Assembly (NCBI GenBank): GCA_049487715.1
Contig: CP150586.1
Location: 62,001-126,000, forward strand
From: Pycnococcus provasolii
Lineage: Eukaryota; Chlorophyta; Pseudoscourfieldiophyceae; Pseudoscourfieldiales
Length of the DNA: 64,000 nt
Direction of reading: 5' to 3'
Shown: positions 27,437-37,371 of the stretch, piece after piece
Layout: every line of letters starts with the position of its first letter
Position numbering within the stretch: position 1 is the first letter of the stretch
The notes under the pieces: model-generated
What the model was told of the DNA's origin: nothing
The model's database searches: none
What the model saw: the letters and a program-made list of their open reading frames with translations, nothing else
Translations under genes and position numbers: made by a program

Positions 27437-27754
27437 GGGGAATGCGTAAAATGGCGCGCGGAGCAGGCGTATTCTTGTACCACCCTCCGCAGCTGGCGCA
27501 CAAGACCACGAGGGATGGACCGCTCCATACCACGTGCGCGCAAGTCAATCCACCATCCGTGCGTATCTTCATCTTGACCACCTTCTCAGACGTGCGCGCA
27601 AGTCCGTCCGCTTCTAAACGACGAAACACGTGCAGCAGGAGAGGCCTTGGCTTTCGCGCGTTCCGTCCCGTCCCGTTCCGTTCGTGCCCTTTTAGCGAGT
27701 TTGACCAAGATTACGCTTTAGGCGCTCTCCACCTCCGTCTCGTCAGCGGCGTCC
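27437..27754. other. Divergent promoter region
   Basis: 318 bp between the ATGs of the glycosyltransferase and the kinesin-like gene. Pyrimidine-rich toward the kinesin ATG. No clear telomere-like array and no ORF of interest. Confidence 0.5.
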
Positions 27755-29419
27755 ATGCCGCCATTGGCGTCGCCGTCGGAGGACCCGCCTCTCGCGCAGT
27801 TGTCTCAGCATAGTAACAATGGCTCAGGCTCAGCTCGCGCAGCCTCCTTATCCAAGCTCAAGATGTCGTCGTCGATGCGGAGAAATCAAGGCGCGGCTCA
27901 GGCTGCGGCAGTTTGTACTATCGGAGCTCGATACCCAAGTCAGACACGACATGCGGAAACGCACGACGCCTCGGCGAACGAAGATAAGGTAACGGGCGAC
28001 GACGCTCGCGCTTGGCACGACGCAGCAGCGATAGGTGCTGGCGCAACGACGACGACGGCGCCGCGCTCTGTGACGGAATACACCTGGCCGACCGGCGCAC
28101 GCAAGGATCGCGTCGCCGTCGTGGCGACAGGCGTGCCAGGAACGACGCCGTGCGAGTCGATCGTCACCTTGCCTGCACAGAACCTTGTCAAGCTGAAAAG
28201 GCCAAAGACGGCCGTCGAGAGACGCGTCGAAGGCTGGGACGGCGTGCACACGGGAGCGTGCGAGGAAATGTACGCAAAACACGTCAACGCGCGCGTTCAA
28301 CGCGCCCTCGCCAACGGCGAGCATATCACCGTGCTTATGCACGGCCCGCCATCCACGGGAACGACCGACGCCGCGGCGGCTGTGGCGTCGTGCGTCGCGA
28401 ACGACATCTTCGAGCATATACAGCAAGCGCTCGACGACGGCAGAGTTGCGCGTGCTTCCGTTCACGTCGCTGGACTGCTGTCCGCCGTGCTTGCTCCCGC
28501 GAAGGCGCCTGTGACTGGCCGAAGCATAAGCCGCGAGGTGCTACTCGACCTGCTTGGCGACGACGCGAACGCAGTCTCGCGTATCGCCTCTGGAAATGCG
28601 ACGGCGGGACTCGCCGTGCGCGAACACCGTCGCGAAGGCTTCTACGCGGAACATGCCAGCGCGGTGCCCCTATCAGACACGCAGGAGCTGCGACACGTCC
28701 TTGATACATTCTGGACACGGCGAAAGGAGGCTGCGAGCACGTGTGCCGGCGCCACGGCGGCGGCGGCGGCGGCGGCGGCGAAGCCCCCTTCGAACGGGAA
28801 CGCTGGCAAGGCACTTGCTCCGATACGCAGTCATGCTGCGCTCATCATCAGCGTGCGTTTGTGTCTGTCCGACGGCGCAGAATCGTGGGCTGAGGTGGCG
28901 ATCGCTGACCCGACTCTTCCCGAGTCGAATGGTGAAAAGCAGCAGCCTCGCAAGGCTGCGGAAGACCCAGTTTTGAAGGCGCTATGGCGCGTTTTCGACA
29001 ATCTCTCCGCGCCAGGCAGCCAACGGCACGTCGCGTGGCGCGACAGCAAGTGGACGCGTATCCTTAAGGCTGGGCTAGGCGGCGGTGGCGCTCTCGTCCT
29101 CGTGCCTCGCGTTCATCTCAGCGACGCGTCATTCGAGCCGTCAGCGGCGGTGCTTGATACGTGCGTCAAACTCGCGGGCGGATTAGTCGCTGTCAACGTG
29201 CAGAGTCGTGTCATGCACTACGGCAATGCTGCGGAGGAACACCTGCAGGCGGCGTTGCGACTTGGCGCGGAGCTTGGGATGTCCGAATCTGACGTATTAG
29301 CGATTCGCGCGGAGGAAATGGAACTCGGCATGTCAGACGACGCGCGTCGTGTGGACTTGCGTGACCACATCGCGGAGCGCACTCGTCTGCTTGACGAGTC
29401 CACGCGATTCTTCCAATGA
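27755..29419 (+). CDS. Divergent kinesin-like protein with degenerate P-loop
   Basis: 554 residues. After a ~60-residue low-complexity leader, the protein follows the kinesin motor plan in order. ITVLMHGPPSTGTTDA (residues ~191-206) stands where GQTGSGKT should be. ISREVLLDLLG recalls the EIYNE..DLL strand. LAVREHRREGFYAEHASAVPL recalls the IREDP..GVYV segment. SHAALIIS stands for the SSRSH switch I, and EVAIADPT for the DLAGSE switch II. VAWRDSKWTRILKAGLGGGG and SDASFEPSAAVLDTCVKLAG match the YRDSKLTRLLQ and NFEETLSTL regions. The P-loop lysine is missing and both switches are eroded, so ATP-driven motility is unlikely. No stalk follows, only a short helical tail. Kinesin ancestry is inferred from ordered motif remnants. 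Confidence 0.7.
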   Translation: MPPLASPSEDPPLAQLSQHSNNGSGSARAASLSKLKMSSSMRRNQGAAQAAAVCTIGARYPSQTRHAETHDASANEDKVTGDDARAWHDAAAIGAGATTTTAPRSVTEYTWPTGARKDRVAVVATGVPGTTPCESIVTLPAQNLVKLKRPKTAVERRVEGWDGVHTGACEEMYAKHVNARVQRALANGEHITVLMHGPPSTGTTDAAAAVASCVANDIFEHIQQALDDGRVARASVHVAGLLSAVLAPAKAPVTGRSISREVLLDLLGDDANAVSRIASGNATAGLAVREHRREGFYAEHASAVPLSDTQELRHVLDTFWTRRKEAASTCAGATAAAAAAAAKPPSNGNAGKALAPIRSHAALIISVRLCLSDGAESWAEVAIADPTLPESNGEKQQPRKAAEDPVLKALWRVFDNLSAPGSQRHVAWRDSKWTRILKAGLGGGGALVLVPRVHLSDASFEPSAAVLDTCVKLAGGLVAVNVQSRVMHYGNAAEEHLQAALRLGAELGMSESDVLAIRAEEMELGMSDDARRVDLRDHIAERTRLLDESTRFFQ

Positions 29420-29539
29420 ATAAAGAACTGTGGTTATACCAGGACCGTGTGCATGTGGTGATTCATATATTTTAACATAGTCAAACAAATATTTTATAAC
29501 TTTACAAATGTGTGAAATAAGACAATGCTCCTTTCGGTG

Positions 29540-31386
29540 TTAAAAACCAATTCGTTCGCCCGGGCAGGTGTCCGTCTCATCCCACTCCAGGAGCGCCTTG
29601 GCGTAGAGAAGTGCGTTACGACTTGGCTCGATGCGCTCCACGCGGGCGGAAGGAAGGAAGTTCACCCCCGCAACGTGGCCCGGTCCGAGTTTCTCGAAGC
29701 CGCGAGCGACGAACCAGCCGGCAGTTCGTGTCGTGAGAATGTAGACATGGCTCGCACTCCTAAAGCGTGCCTCCTGCTCGAGGTAGTCGAGAATAGCATC
29801 ACCGCGGAACGAGCCACGAAACTTTTTTGATACGTACATCGCCGCAAGTTCGACGGGACGTATGGCACTCCCCTCGCACTGAGAGCCGTTCAAATCAGCG
29901 TCCACCCCGTCATCGAACAGCAAAGCGCCGCACCCGACGATACTTCCGTCGAGCTCGAGTACGTAGAACGTGCCACTGGCAATCGACGCCCGCAACTCGT
30001 CGTCGCTTCTTGCGCGCAGCCTTCCCTCTTTCTCCCCGTCGAGGAGCATCTCTCGCACAGCCACAAAGTCCTTCGCAGCCGCGACGCGGATGCCCTCGTA
30101 CAGATTGCGCGATACCATGCATCCAATTCCAGTTCGCGTGAATAGTTCCGTCAGTAGGTCGCCGTGCGTTCCACACCTTGCCGCCGAGAGAATGTGGCAA
30201 CGCGTGACACCTCGACTGCACGCCTCAAGTGCCGCCGACAATTCGGGAGGAGACGTGCGGCTGAGCCAAGCAAGCGGTGCACCGGTGTCAAGGTCAGGGC
30301 CGTCGTACCGACTTGCCAATGCGCCGCCGACTTGTTCTATGGCACCTTTCGTGCTTTCGACGTCATCTGGGCTCTCTTCATTTTTCGTCGCCGTCTCCTT
30401 GAGCACTCGCTCTAGTGGTATCCACTGCGGCAGTGCGTGCGTGGTTTTCGGTTTGCGATCGCCGTTCAGCAGCAGGAACAACTTGTCAGCTTGAAGTTTC
30501 GCTGCGAGCGTCACACCAACGTCGAGAGGATGGCACAGGAGCGCTTCGCCCATCACGCTGTACGCAATGTTCGTGACGAGCACGACATTTCCCTGCTTGA
30601 GCTGGTGCTTAATTCCGCTCGTATCGATGGAGCTGACGACGCCCGCGTTTCCGTAGTCGACGCCCGCGACGACTCCCAGAGCGCGCGCGAAAAGGAAGTT
30701 TCCCTCGACGACACGCAGCGGCGCGCCGAACGTTGGGTTGGAGTTGGACGCCGACACGTGCCTTCTCATCGCCCCCACGGATTGTCCGAGCGAGAGTCGT
30801 CTCATGACTTCTTCCCTTAGGACACCGCACGTGCCCGCGGTCTCGCGCAGGCTTTCGTCGCACACCGGTTTCGCGCACGCTGGTGGCAAGTCGTCCGCGG
30901 ACGTGAGATACGCTCCGACGACAAGCACGATGTTGATTCCCATGTCAACGAGCATGGCGACGTCACCAAGCGTTCCAGAGAGTTGTTCGGGATCGGGCGA
31001 GAGCGCGACGACCATGGTGGATCCTCTGTGTCCTTTGATGTACGGCGCCGCTGCACGTAAGTCGTGCACGAAGCTGGGAGTGACATCTTCAAGATCCTCT
31101 GCTGCTGCTGCTGCTGCTTCGTGGATGATGATGTTGGCGACGACGACTCCGAGCTTTGAGAGCCGTTTGTCATCGCTTCTGAACCAGCGGCACCAGCACC
31201 AGCACCAGCACCAGCAGGACGTCCAGAGGAACGAGAACGAGACGGCTGGTCCACACTACTGCTACCACCACCACCACCACTGCTGCTGCTGCTGCTATCC
31301 ACGGGTAGATCCATAGGTAGAGGTGCACTTGATTCCACCGACGACGACGACGACGAAGATGACGACGACGACGACGAAGAGGCCAT
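29540..31386 (-). CDS. N-acetylglutamate synthase (amino-acid kinase + GNAT), frame break near N-terminus
   Basis: It acetylates glutamate from acetyl-CoA, the first step of arginine synthesis, in plastids of plants and algae. The conserved part starts at SFVHDLRAAAPYIKGHRGST and runs ~500 residues: an amino-acid-kinase-like domain (MGINIVLVVG, LVTNIAYSVMGEALLC), then GNAT with YVSKKFRGSFRGDAILDYLE and a GFEKLGPG end. This frame has a stop near 31262 and no ATG before the conserved region. A Ser-rich leader (ATG at 31386, MASSSSS, then Gly/Ser/Ala) lies in another frame and fits a transit peptide. One missing base, most likely near the six GCT triplets at 31101-31118, or an unseen intron, would join them. 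Confidence 0.88.
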
Positions 31387-32232
31387 GCAACGTGACGGAC
31401 GAACCCCACGTTGTTTATATGCAACAACAACATGAACACCAGCACTACCATGATTGTGAACACAACTATTCGAGTAATGAAGTACCCCATGGTGCCGACG
31501 ACCATGATTCGAGTCTTCATGAAGAACACCATCATAGTGACGAACACGAACAAGCCTGCGAAGAAGTCCCCGTGAAGATGAAGATGAAGGTGGACAACTC
31601 CGAGGAAGAGGACGCCCTAAGGCTGCTGACGTCCATGCCGCCATACCTTGCTTGTCTCAACGTTGGGGCGAGAGAGAAGGATTCCGGAAAGGAAAATGGA
31701 ACGTCACTTCCCCGGAAAGAAAACGCGTCAGTCGCACTATCGTAACCCTAATGCCCTAACCCTAACCCTAACCCTAGTTCTAACCCTAACCCTAATGCCC
31801 TAACACCCTAATGCCCTAATGCCCTAACCCTAACCCGAACCCTAACATCCCAATCACCCTAACCCTAACCCTAATGCCCTAACACCCTAATGCCCTAACC
31901 CTAACCCTAACCCTAACACCCTAACGCCCTAATCACCCTAGGTAACCCTAACCCTGGGTCCCCTGGTTGTTGTGTTGGCCCCTGGGTCCCTCCTCCTCAT
32001 CATTCTCATCGGCCTCATCCGGTGATTCTAAACTTCCTCTTTGGGAATTCAATACTAGAGGTGTCCGTACATATTCCAATGGCGCAGCTGCTCAGATCAT
32101 CCAGGCTCTTACTTACCAGAGCTTCTTGGACTTCATTGGCTTCTCCTTCTTCTTCTTCTTCTTGGGCTGGCCATGGGGGGCGCATGGAGGGGGGTACTGA
32201 GTAGTAGTCATCTTTCTTCCTTGGGTTCTTCC
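31387..32232. other. Divergent intergenic region with telomere-like array
   Basis: Between NAGS (minus) and bL19 (plus). Its centre is the 31742-31950 array. The frames over 31323-31745 and 31170-31553 are His/Asp- or Val/Leu-rich by-products of trinucleotide repeats and are not called. Confidence 0.5.
31742..31950. repeat. Interstitial telomere-like array (CCCTAA with CCCTAATG variants)
   Basis: About 30 units. Runs of perfect CCCTAA alternate with CCCTAATG, CCCTAACA and CCCTAACG variants. It lies between divergent NAGS and bL19. Confidence 0.95.
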
Positions 32233-32775
32233 ATGATGTCGTCGTCAACATCTCACGCTCCTGCTCCTGGGGTTTTGTCTTTGGCGTCCACTTCACAGGA
32301 CGCGTCCATTCAAGCCTCCTCATATCAACCTACGCACCCGTCGCGACTGCGGTACCCCGCGTCTCCCGCATTCACACCCACACGGCTCATGCCGCGATCG
32401 AGAAACCTCAAGGTTCGCACGGAACGGATGCTAAAAACCATTGACGACGAATACCAAAACCGCATGCAAACGGAAAGACCGCTGCCGGACTTCAGGACGG
32501 GGGATATCGTTGAAGTGCACGTGCTCACGCCGGAAAACAGAAACCGCGTACAAATATTCAGAGGCATGTGTATTAGCCGGAGAAATAGACGCTCAGGAAG
32601 CACGTTCAACGTGCGAGGATCCGTCGGGGGCGTGAACGTCGAACGCAGCTTTCCGCTGTACTCGCCCACCGTGCGCGACGTCAAGGTGGTGGGACGCAAG
32701 CAGAGCAAGTCGCGTCCGGACTCGAAGATGTGGTACCTATGGCACAAAACCGACACGCGCGGCAAAAAAAGGTAA
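32233..32775 (+). CDS. Organellar ribosomal protein bL19
   Basis: 180 residues from ATG 32233 (MMSSSTSHAP); an in-frame ATG at 32173 is also possible. A ~60-residue Ser/Thr/Pro-rich leader without acidic clusters fits a plastid transit peptide. The mature part is bL19: FRTGDIVEVHVLTPENRNRV, IFRGMCISRRNRRSGSTFNV and RSFPLYSPTVRDVKVV. A basic tail ends DTRGKKR. bL19 sits at the 30S-50S interface. Plastid rather than mitochondrial location is inferred from the leader. Confidence 0.94.
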   Translation: MMSSSTSHAPAPGVLSLASTSQDASIQASSYQPTHPSRLRYPASPAFTPTRLMPRSRNLKVRTERMLKTIDDEYQNRMQTERPLPDFRTGDIVEVHVLTPENRNRVQIFRGMCISRRNRRSGSTFNVRGSVGGVNVERSFPLYSPTVRDVKVVGRKQSKSRPDSKMWYLWHKTDTRGKKR

Positions 32776-33954
32776 CACGATATTATCCTATCCTATTTCA
32801 CAACTATTCGCCGCCATTTCCCAGACAAAACGCGCACCCGACAACTCGCCCTCGGTTGAATAATTCGCCGTTCCAAGGGGGATCCGTCCTTGCCCGACCC
32901 CGATTACCTACTTGAGGGATTGGGCCCGTGCGGGATCCCGGTCGTGCAACAAGTCCACAGGTCTCTCGCAGAAGGAAGTCGGCCGCGCGGTGGCGAAGGC
33001 TAGGACTATGTCCGCGCCTATTATTAATAAGTTAGCTAAGTTGTCCGCAAGCACCTTGTTGTTGTGCTTTGCTTTCTTTAGTTTTTTGTCCTAAGTACTC
33101 GGTGCTCGTCGGCCCACGCCATAACGAGCATGCATGACGTAGCGATGATGACGCTCGCGGTGATGGAGGCAACTCTCGTCAGTCGTCAAGCTGATGGAGC
33201 TCCGTGGCAAGGATATTCGTGTATCTCTTCAAACGGACGGAGCTGCAAACTACACGGGCGCTTTGTTTCATGTTTACTTGCTTCCTTTGAGGCATTCCTT
33301 CGCGCATTTCCTGATGATAAGCCTTGCACTGGCCTCGAACATTGCTGTGCTTCAACGTCTCCGCGGCCTGTTGCCTGTTGGGATGTGCGGTGATGTTCTT
33401 GACGGCCAGTCGCCCGGTGTCCAACTGTCCATCACGACATTGCTCGTCAATGACGTGACGCTCGACCTTGCTGCGCTGATGGGTTTCATTATCCATCGTA
33501 CCTACGTGTAGACTGCTTCAGGATTCGGGAATGTAACCAACGACACTTCTACCTTACTTCTTCTCTCCGCTAGTGGCGTCGTGGCTCGTGGACGCCGCAC
33601 GACGCCGACTAGTCCAAACGTCGTCACAGCTATCGCTGCCGGCTAATACCTGGCAAAATATTCTCTCCCCTCATTAATACCAAAGTATAGTATATTGACG
33701 TTGCCATCTATAGTTGACGCGAGCGTCAAAGCAAACGGAATGTTTGAACCAAAAATTATCTGAAGAAGAGCTCCATGATGATGATTGAAAGGAGTTCAAG
33801 CAAGAGGTGGTTGTTCGTTCGGGGTTGGCAGTTGACAACGTTCTTCTTGATGGGTCAACCAAGGCTACCGTAGGTCTAGGATCTCAGCGTTAGGAATTTT
33901 TTGGAATACGCAAAATATGATAACTCTTCGTTCGACAAGGACAAGAATGCTTGT
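32776..33954. other. 1.2-kb gap with an unassigned small frame
   Basis: Unusually long for a convergent gap in this window. The longest frame with some protein character is 33194-33511 plus strand (105 codons, MELRGKDIRVSLQTDG). A small upstream frame ends LLLCFAFFSFLS at 33094. They could be exons of one small plus-strand gene, but no splice model is convincing and no family is recognised. The rest (33530-33900) shows nothing. Confidence 0.3.
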
Positions 33955-35966
33955 TTAGTAGAACTGCCGCGACAGGTACGCCGCGAGCCTCACGTCCTCG
34001 ACGTCGAGCTTCGGGCCCGTGTCCACCTTCTTCTTGCGATCCGGTGGGTCGCTGCGGTACATCATCGGTTTGCCGAGCTTCTTTTTCACCGGCGCCTGAC
34101 TTCGCTCCAAGCTCTTCTGGATTCGCAGCTCCTGCTGCTTCCGGAAGACAGCCATCTTCTCCTCGCGGAGCCTTGTGCGGCGCTCCTTCTCCTTCTCCTT
34201 CTCCATTCTCTCGAGCTCCTCCACCGGCATCGTCTCGACGACGGACAGGTGCTCCTCCAGCTTCGACTCCACCTGCTTGAGCATCTGCAGGATGCCCATG
34301 GACGCATCCTGCTCGAAGCCCGACGCGACGTACACCTCCGTCACCTTGCGGTGCAGCTCGTCGAGCATCTTGTCGTGCTCCTTGCTGCCGACACCCATGC
34401 CGAACCCACTTCCCGTCTTTTCCTCCAGCGCGCGCGCTTTGTCCTCCTCCGCGGCGATCGCCGACCTGAGCGTCTCAATCTGCACCTCCAAGCTCGACGT
34501 CTCCGCGTCCATGCGCGTCTTCACGTCGCGGTACTTCGACTTGAGCTCCTCGAGCGCCTCCTCCGTCTCCTGGCTGTTCTGGATCAGGAAGAGGTTCTGC
34601 TCCTCAAGCTGGTTGAAGATGCTGAGAAGCTGCTGCGGGTGCTGGAAGTACATCGGCTCCTCGCCCGTCTCCTCCGTCGGCCGCTCCACCTCCGGCGGCT
34701 CCGGCGGGTACACCACCGGAGGCAGCGCGGCGATGCGCGCATCTGCGCGGTCCTCCCACTCCTCCTCGTCGCGAATCTTCTTAATCTCCGCGACGCGCGC
34801 CGCGTCCACCTCCCCGCGCGTCTTGGCGATGGCGTCCGCGCGCGCCTTCACCTTCACCTGGTGAGCAGCCTCCTTCGCCTCCTCCTGCTCCTCGAAAAAC
34901 TCGATGGGAGTGAGCTGGTCGAGGAACTCCCTGTACTTCTGGCAGTCTTCCAGCTGCTCCTCGTACTTGCCAAGTTCCGACCGGATGGCTGCAATCTGCC
35001 CGTTCAAGCGCTTGATGTCGTTGACGCGGTCCTGCTTCGCCTTCGCCTCCACCTCGGCGCGCTTGATCGCCTCCTGCACGCGCTCGTCGTTCTCCTTGAG
35101 AAAGTCGTCGAAGCGCTGTGCATCCTCGTCGAGCATCTGCTCCGACTTACGCAGCGCCTCCTCGCGCTGGAGCGCGCGTTCCTCGAGCTTTCGAATTTCG
35201 GCGCGCTTGGTGTCGAGTGACATCTGCACGAGAAAGATTTCACGCTTTTTGGCGATGAAGTCGCTCATGTTCTCCTTCTCCCGGCGTCGGTGGTCGGTGG
35301 GAAGTGTTGCCGCGGCTGCGAGGTCACGTCCTCGCATCCGTCCTTCCGTCGCTCCTTCCCCGTCTTCGTCGGCACCTACCGCGCTCTTCAGGCGCACGCT
35401 GCTGAGTCCCATGCGGCTGCTGAACGTCGACTTATCCGCGACTTGCATTCTCTTGAGTCGTTCGCGGTCGACGACACGCCGCCGCTTCTCCTCCTCGCGC
35501 AAATGAAACTGTGAACAAGGTAAGGTGAGTGAGTGTGTATGCGCTCGCTGAGGCTTTAACAAAAAGCAAAAAGAGCAAAAAGAGCAAAAAAGGCACGTAC
35601 CACCTCTTCGTCCGTCGGCACGTGGAACGGCCTTGACGCCAGAGCGGACATACCGCTACCACCCGCCATTCCCGCATGACTGTCGGCGTTCCCAAACGCA
35701 CCCATCATGCCGTTACCTCCACCACGTTCATATTCGTTCGGAGCGTTTCCCTGAGCACCCCCCATGAGAGATGGCGTGTAATTACCATGGTCTCCCCCAT
35801 GCATATTTCCCCGCGAAGATGACCCTCCTCCAGGTCCATGAGCACCCATACCAACTCCAGAAGCACCCCCAGGGAGCTGAGAGAAACTCGCGTGTGACGT
35901 CGGACGACTACCACCACTCATCCCAGGACCACTGAGGTTAGGCATCACCGTTGGGCCTGACGCCAT
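33955..35966 (-). CDS. CFAP100: CFAP100/MIA1 axonemal protein (two exons)
   Basis: Exon 1 is 35966-35601 (122 codons, Gly/Ser/Met-rich leader), exon 2 is 35508-33955 (517 codons plus stop). Splicing gives PFHVPTDEEV|FHLREEEKRRR, the conserved CFAP100 entry motif. Family blocks follow: FIAKKREIFLVQMSLDTKR, EDAQRFDDFLKENDERVQEA, PMYFQHPQQLLSIFNQLEE and NLFLIQNSQETEEALEEL, ending with a KEKERRTRLREEKMAVF helix. CFAP100 with CFAP73 forms the modifier-of-inner-arms complex that regulates I1 dynein and ciliary waveform. Coiled coil covers most of exon 2. The start is set at the first true ATG. Confidence 0.96.
35509..35600 (-). other. Spliceosomal intron of CFAP100 (92 bp, phase 0)
   Basis: On the coding strand the donor is GTACGT and the acceptor CTTGTTCACAG. 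Three AAAAGAGC-type units lie inside it (as their complement). Confidence 0.93.
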
Positions 35967-37371
35967 GGCGACCGGGAATTTGGTTCCTCCTGAGGGGAAT
36001 CCTCCGGAGCCGGCCGAGGTCGTCTTACAGAAATAAGGGCCGGCCTGCAAGCTCTTCTTCTGGGAAGCTCTTCTGGGAAGCTCCGTAGTTCGACCAACGA
36101 ATTACGACGCTCGCGACAACCCGTCGAGCCCGTCAAAACGTCGCCTGATGCCTCGAGAAGAGACCAACCCTCCCTCGAGAAGAAGAGAACAACATTTGCC
36201 CGTGGGTCCCTTAACGTGAGTGCACTGCCCTCCCTCCTCTCAAGGCCTCAATTCCAATTCATTCAACTCATTCAACGAAAGGTTGACAGTTCAGGTCAGT
36301 TCAGTTCAGTTCATCAGTTCCACTTGGTGGAGAGAGGCTGTGGCGAGCTCGTCTGTCCTCTGTGGCGAGCTTGTTGGTTGTTTGCTTTGGCCTTGACGAG
36401 TAGCTTTGACGACGACGAGGGCTGGGACTTGACGAGTGGCTTCGACGACGAGCTCAGCTCAGGCTGTATTCCTTCTCATCTCCCCTTGCTTGGAGCTTTG
36501 GAGCGAGAACCACGCCTTGGCCTTGGCCCTTGGCCCTTGGGCAGGCCCTTGGGCCCTTGTTCGTGCAATTCATCCCACCGGTCTGCCGGTGCAGCGGTGC
36601 TCTCTCATACCTGTAGGCTTCGGTGGACAGACGCATTGGAGCATGGAGAAGCCTTTCCCAACCCAGCTGCCAATGCTGCCAGGTCGCGGAGTTCCTCGTC
36701 GGTGGCTCGGTGCCTCCTCATGAGACCTTCCCTTGAGAAGTTCATCATACCGTACCGTTGAGCTGTTTGTTCCCTCGGCTTCCTTCCCTGGCTGCAGGAG
36801 TTTCCCTTTTTCCCAGGGGAGCCCGTCCGTCCCATTATTATTTCCACACCTCGACCTCGTCGAGAGCACCTCGAGAGCAACCTCGAGAGCGAGGAGCTCC
36901 GGGCTGCCGGGAGGCCAACCTAACCCTAATAACGCCCTTAACCCCAACCCTAACCCTAACGCCCTCCTCCCCGTAACCCTAACGCCCTCCTCCCCGTAAC
37001 CCTAACGCCCTAACGCCCTCCTCCCCGTAACCCTAACCCTAACGCCCTAAAGCCCTAACGCCATCGAGGGTTGTTAACCCCACGCACGCGTATTCCTGTT
37101 GTGCGATTTGACGACAGATACGACTCACTCGGCGCTTGTCGTTCGGCCTCACCAACCACGTCGTCGTCGGCGTCGCACTGTCGTCGGCGTCGTCGCACTG
37201 CACTGTCGTCGTACTTGGTGCTAAGGAACGACACGACTTGTTGTCTTTGAGCACACCTTCACTAAGCTTAAGTGACCAGGCCTTCCTCAAGTGAGTGAGC
37301 CTCAGTGTTTCTTGAGCTTGAGAGAGTAGGTCTCACTTTTCAAGGCGCAACGACGTTGTTTTGTTAAGGTT
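35967..37371. other. 1.4-kb divergent intergenic region
   Basis: Between CFAP100 (minus) and the 1985-residue gene (plus). It has GTTCA units at 36290-36320, CCTTGG/CCCTTGG units at 36510-36560, and the telomere-like compound array listed next. Frames over 36216-36999 look like chance. Confidence 0.5.
36917..37062. repeat. Compound telomere-like array
   Basis: CCCTAA units mixed with CCCTAACG. A 23-bp unit (GCCCTCCTCCCC joined to GTAACCCTAAC) is repeated three times at 36961-37043, which shows amplification of a mutated telomere-like block. Confidence 0.92.

Noticed and set aside
31170-31553. Hydrophobic minus-strand frame that resembles a membrane protein
   Set aside because: It is built from trinucleotide and GT repeats upstream of NAGS, with no conserved end. 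The NAGS leader lies in a different frame over the same DNA.
33901-35220. Plus-strand frame of 439 codons over CFAP100
   Set aside because: It is antisense to a confirmed conserved gene and is Leu/Arg-rich by codon complement.
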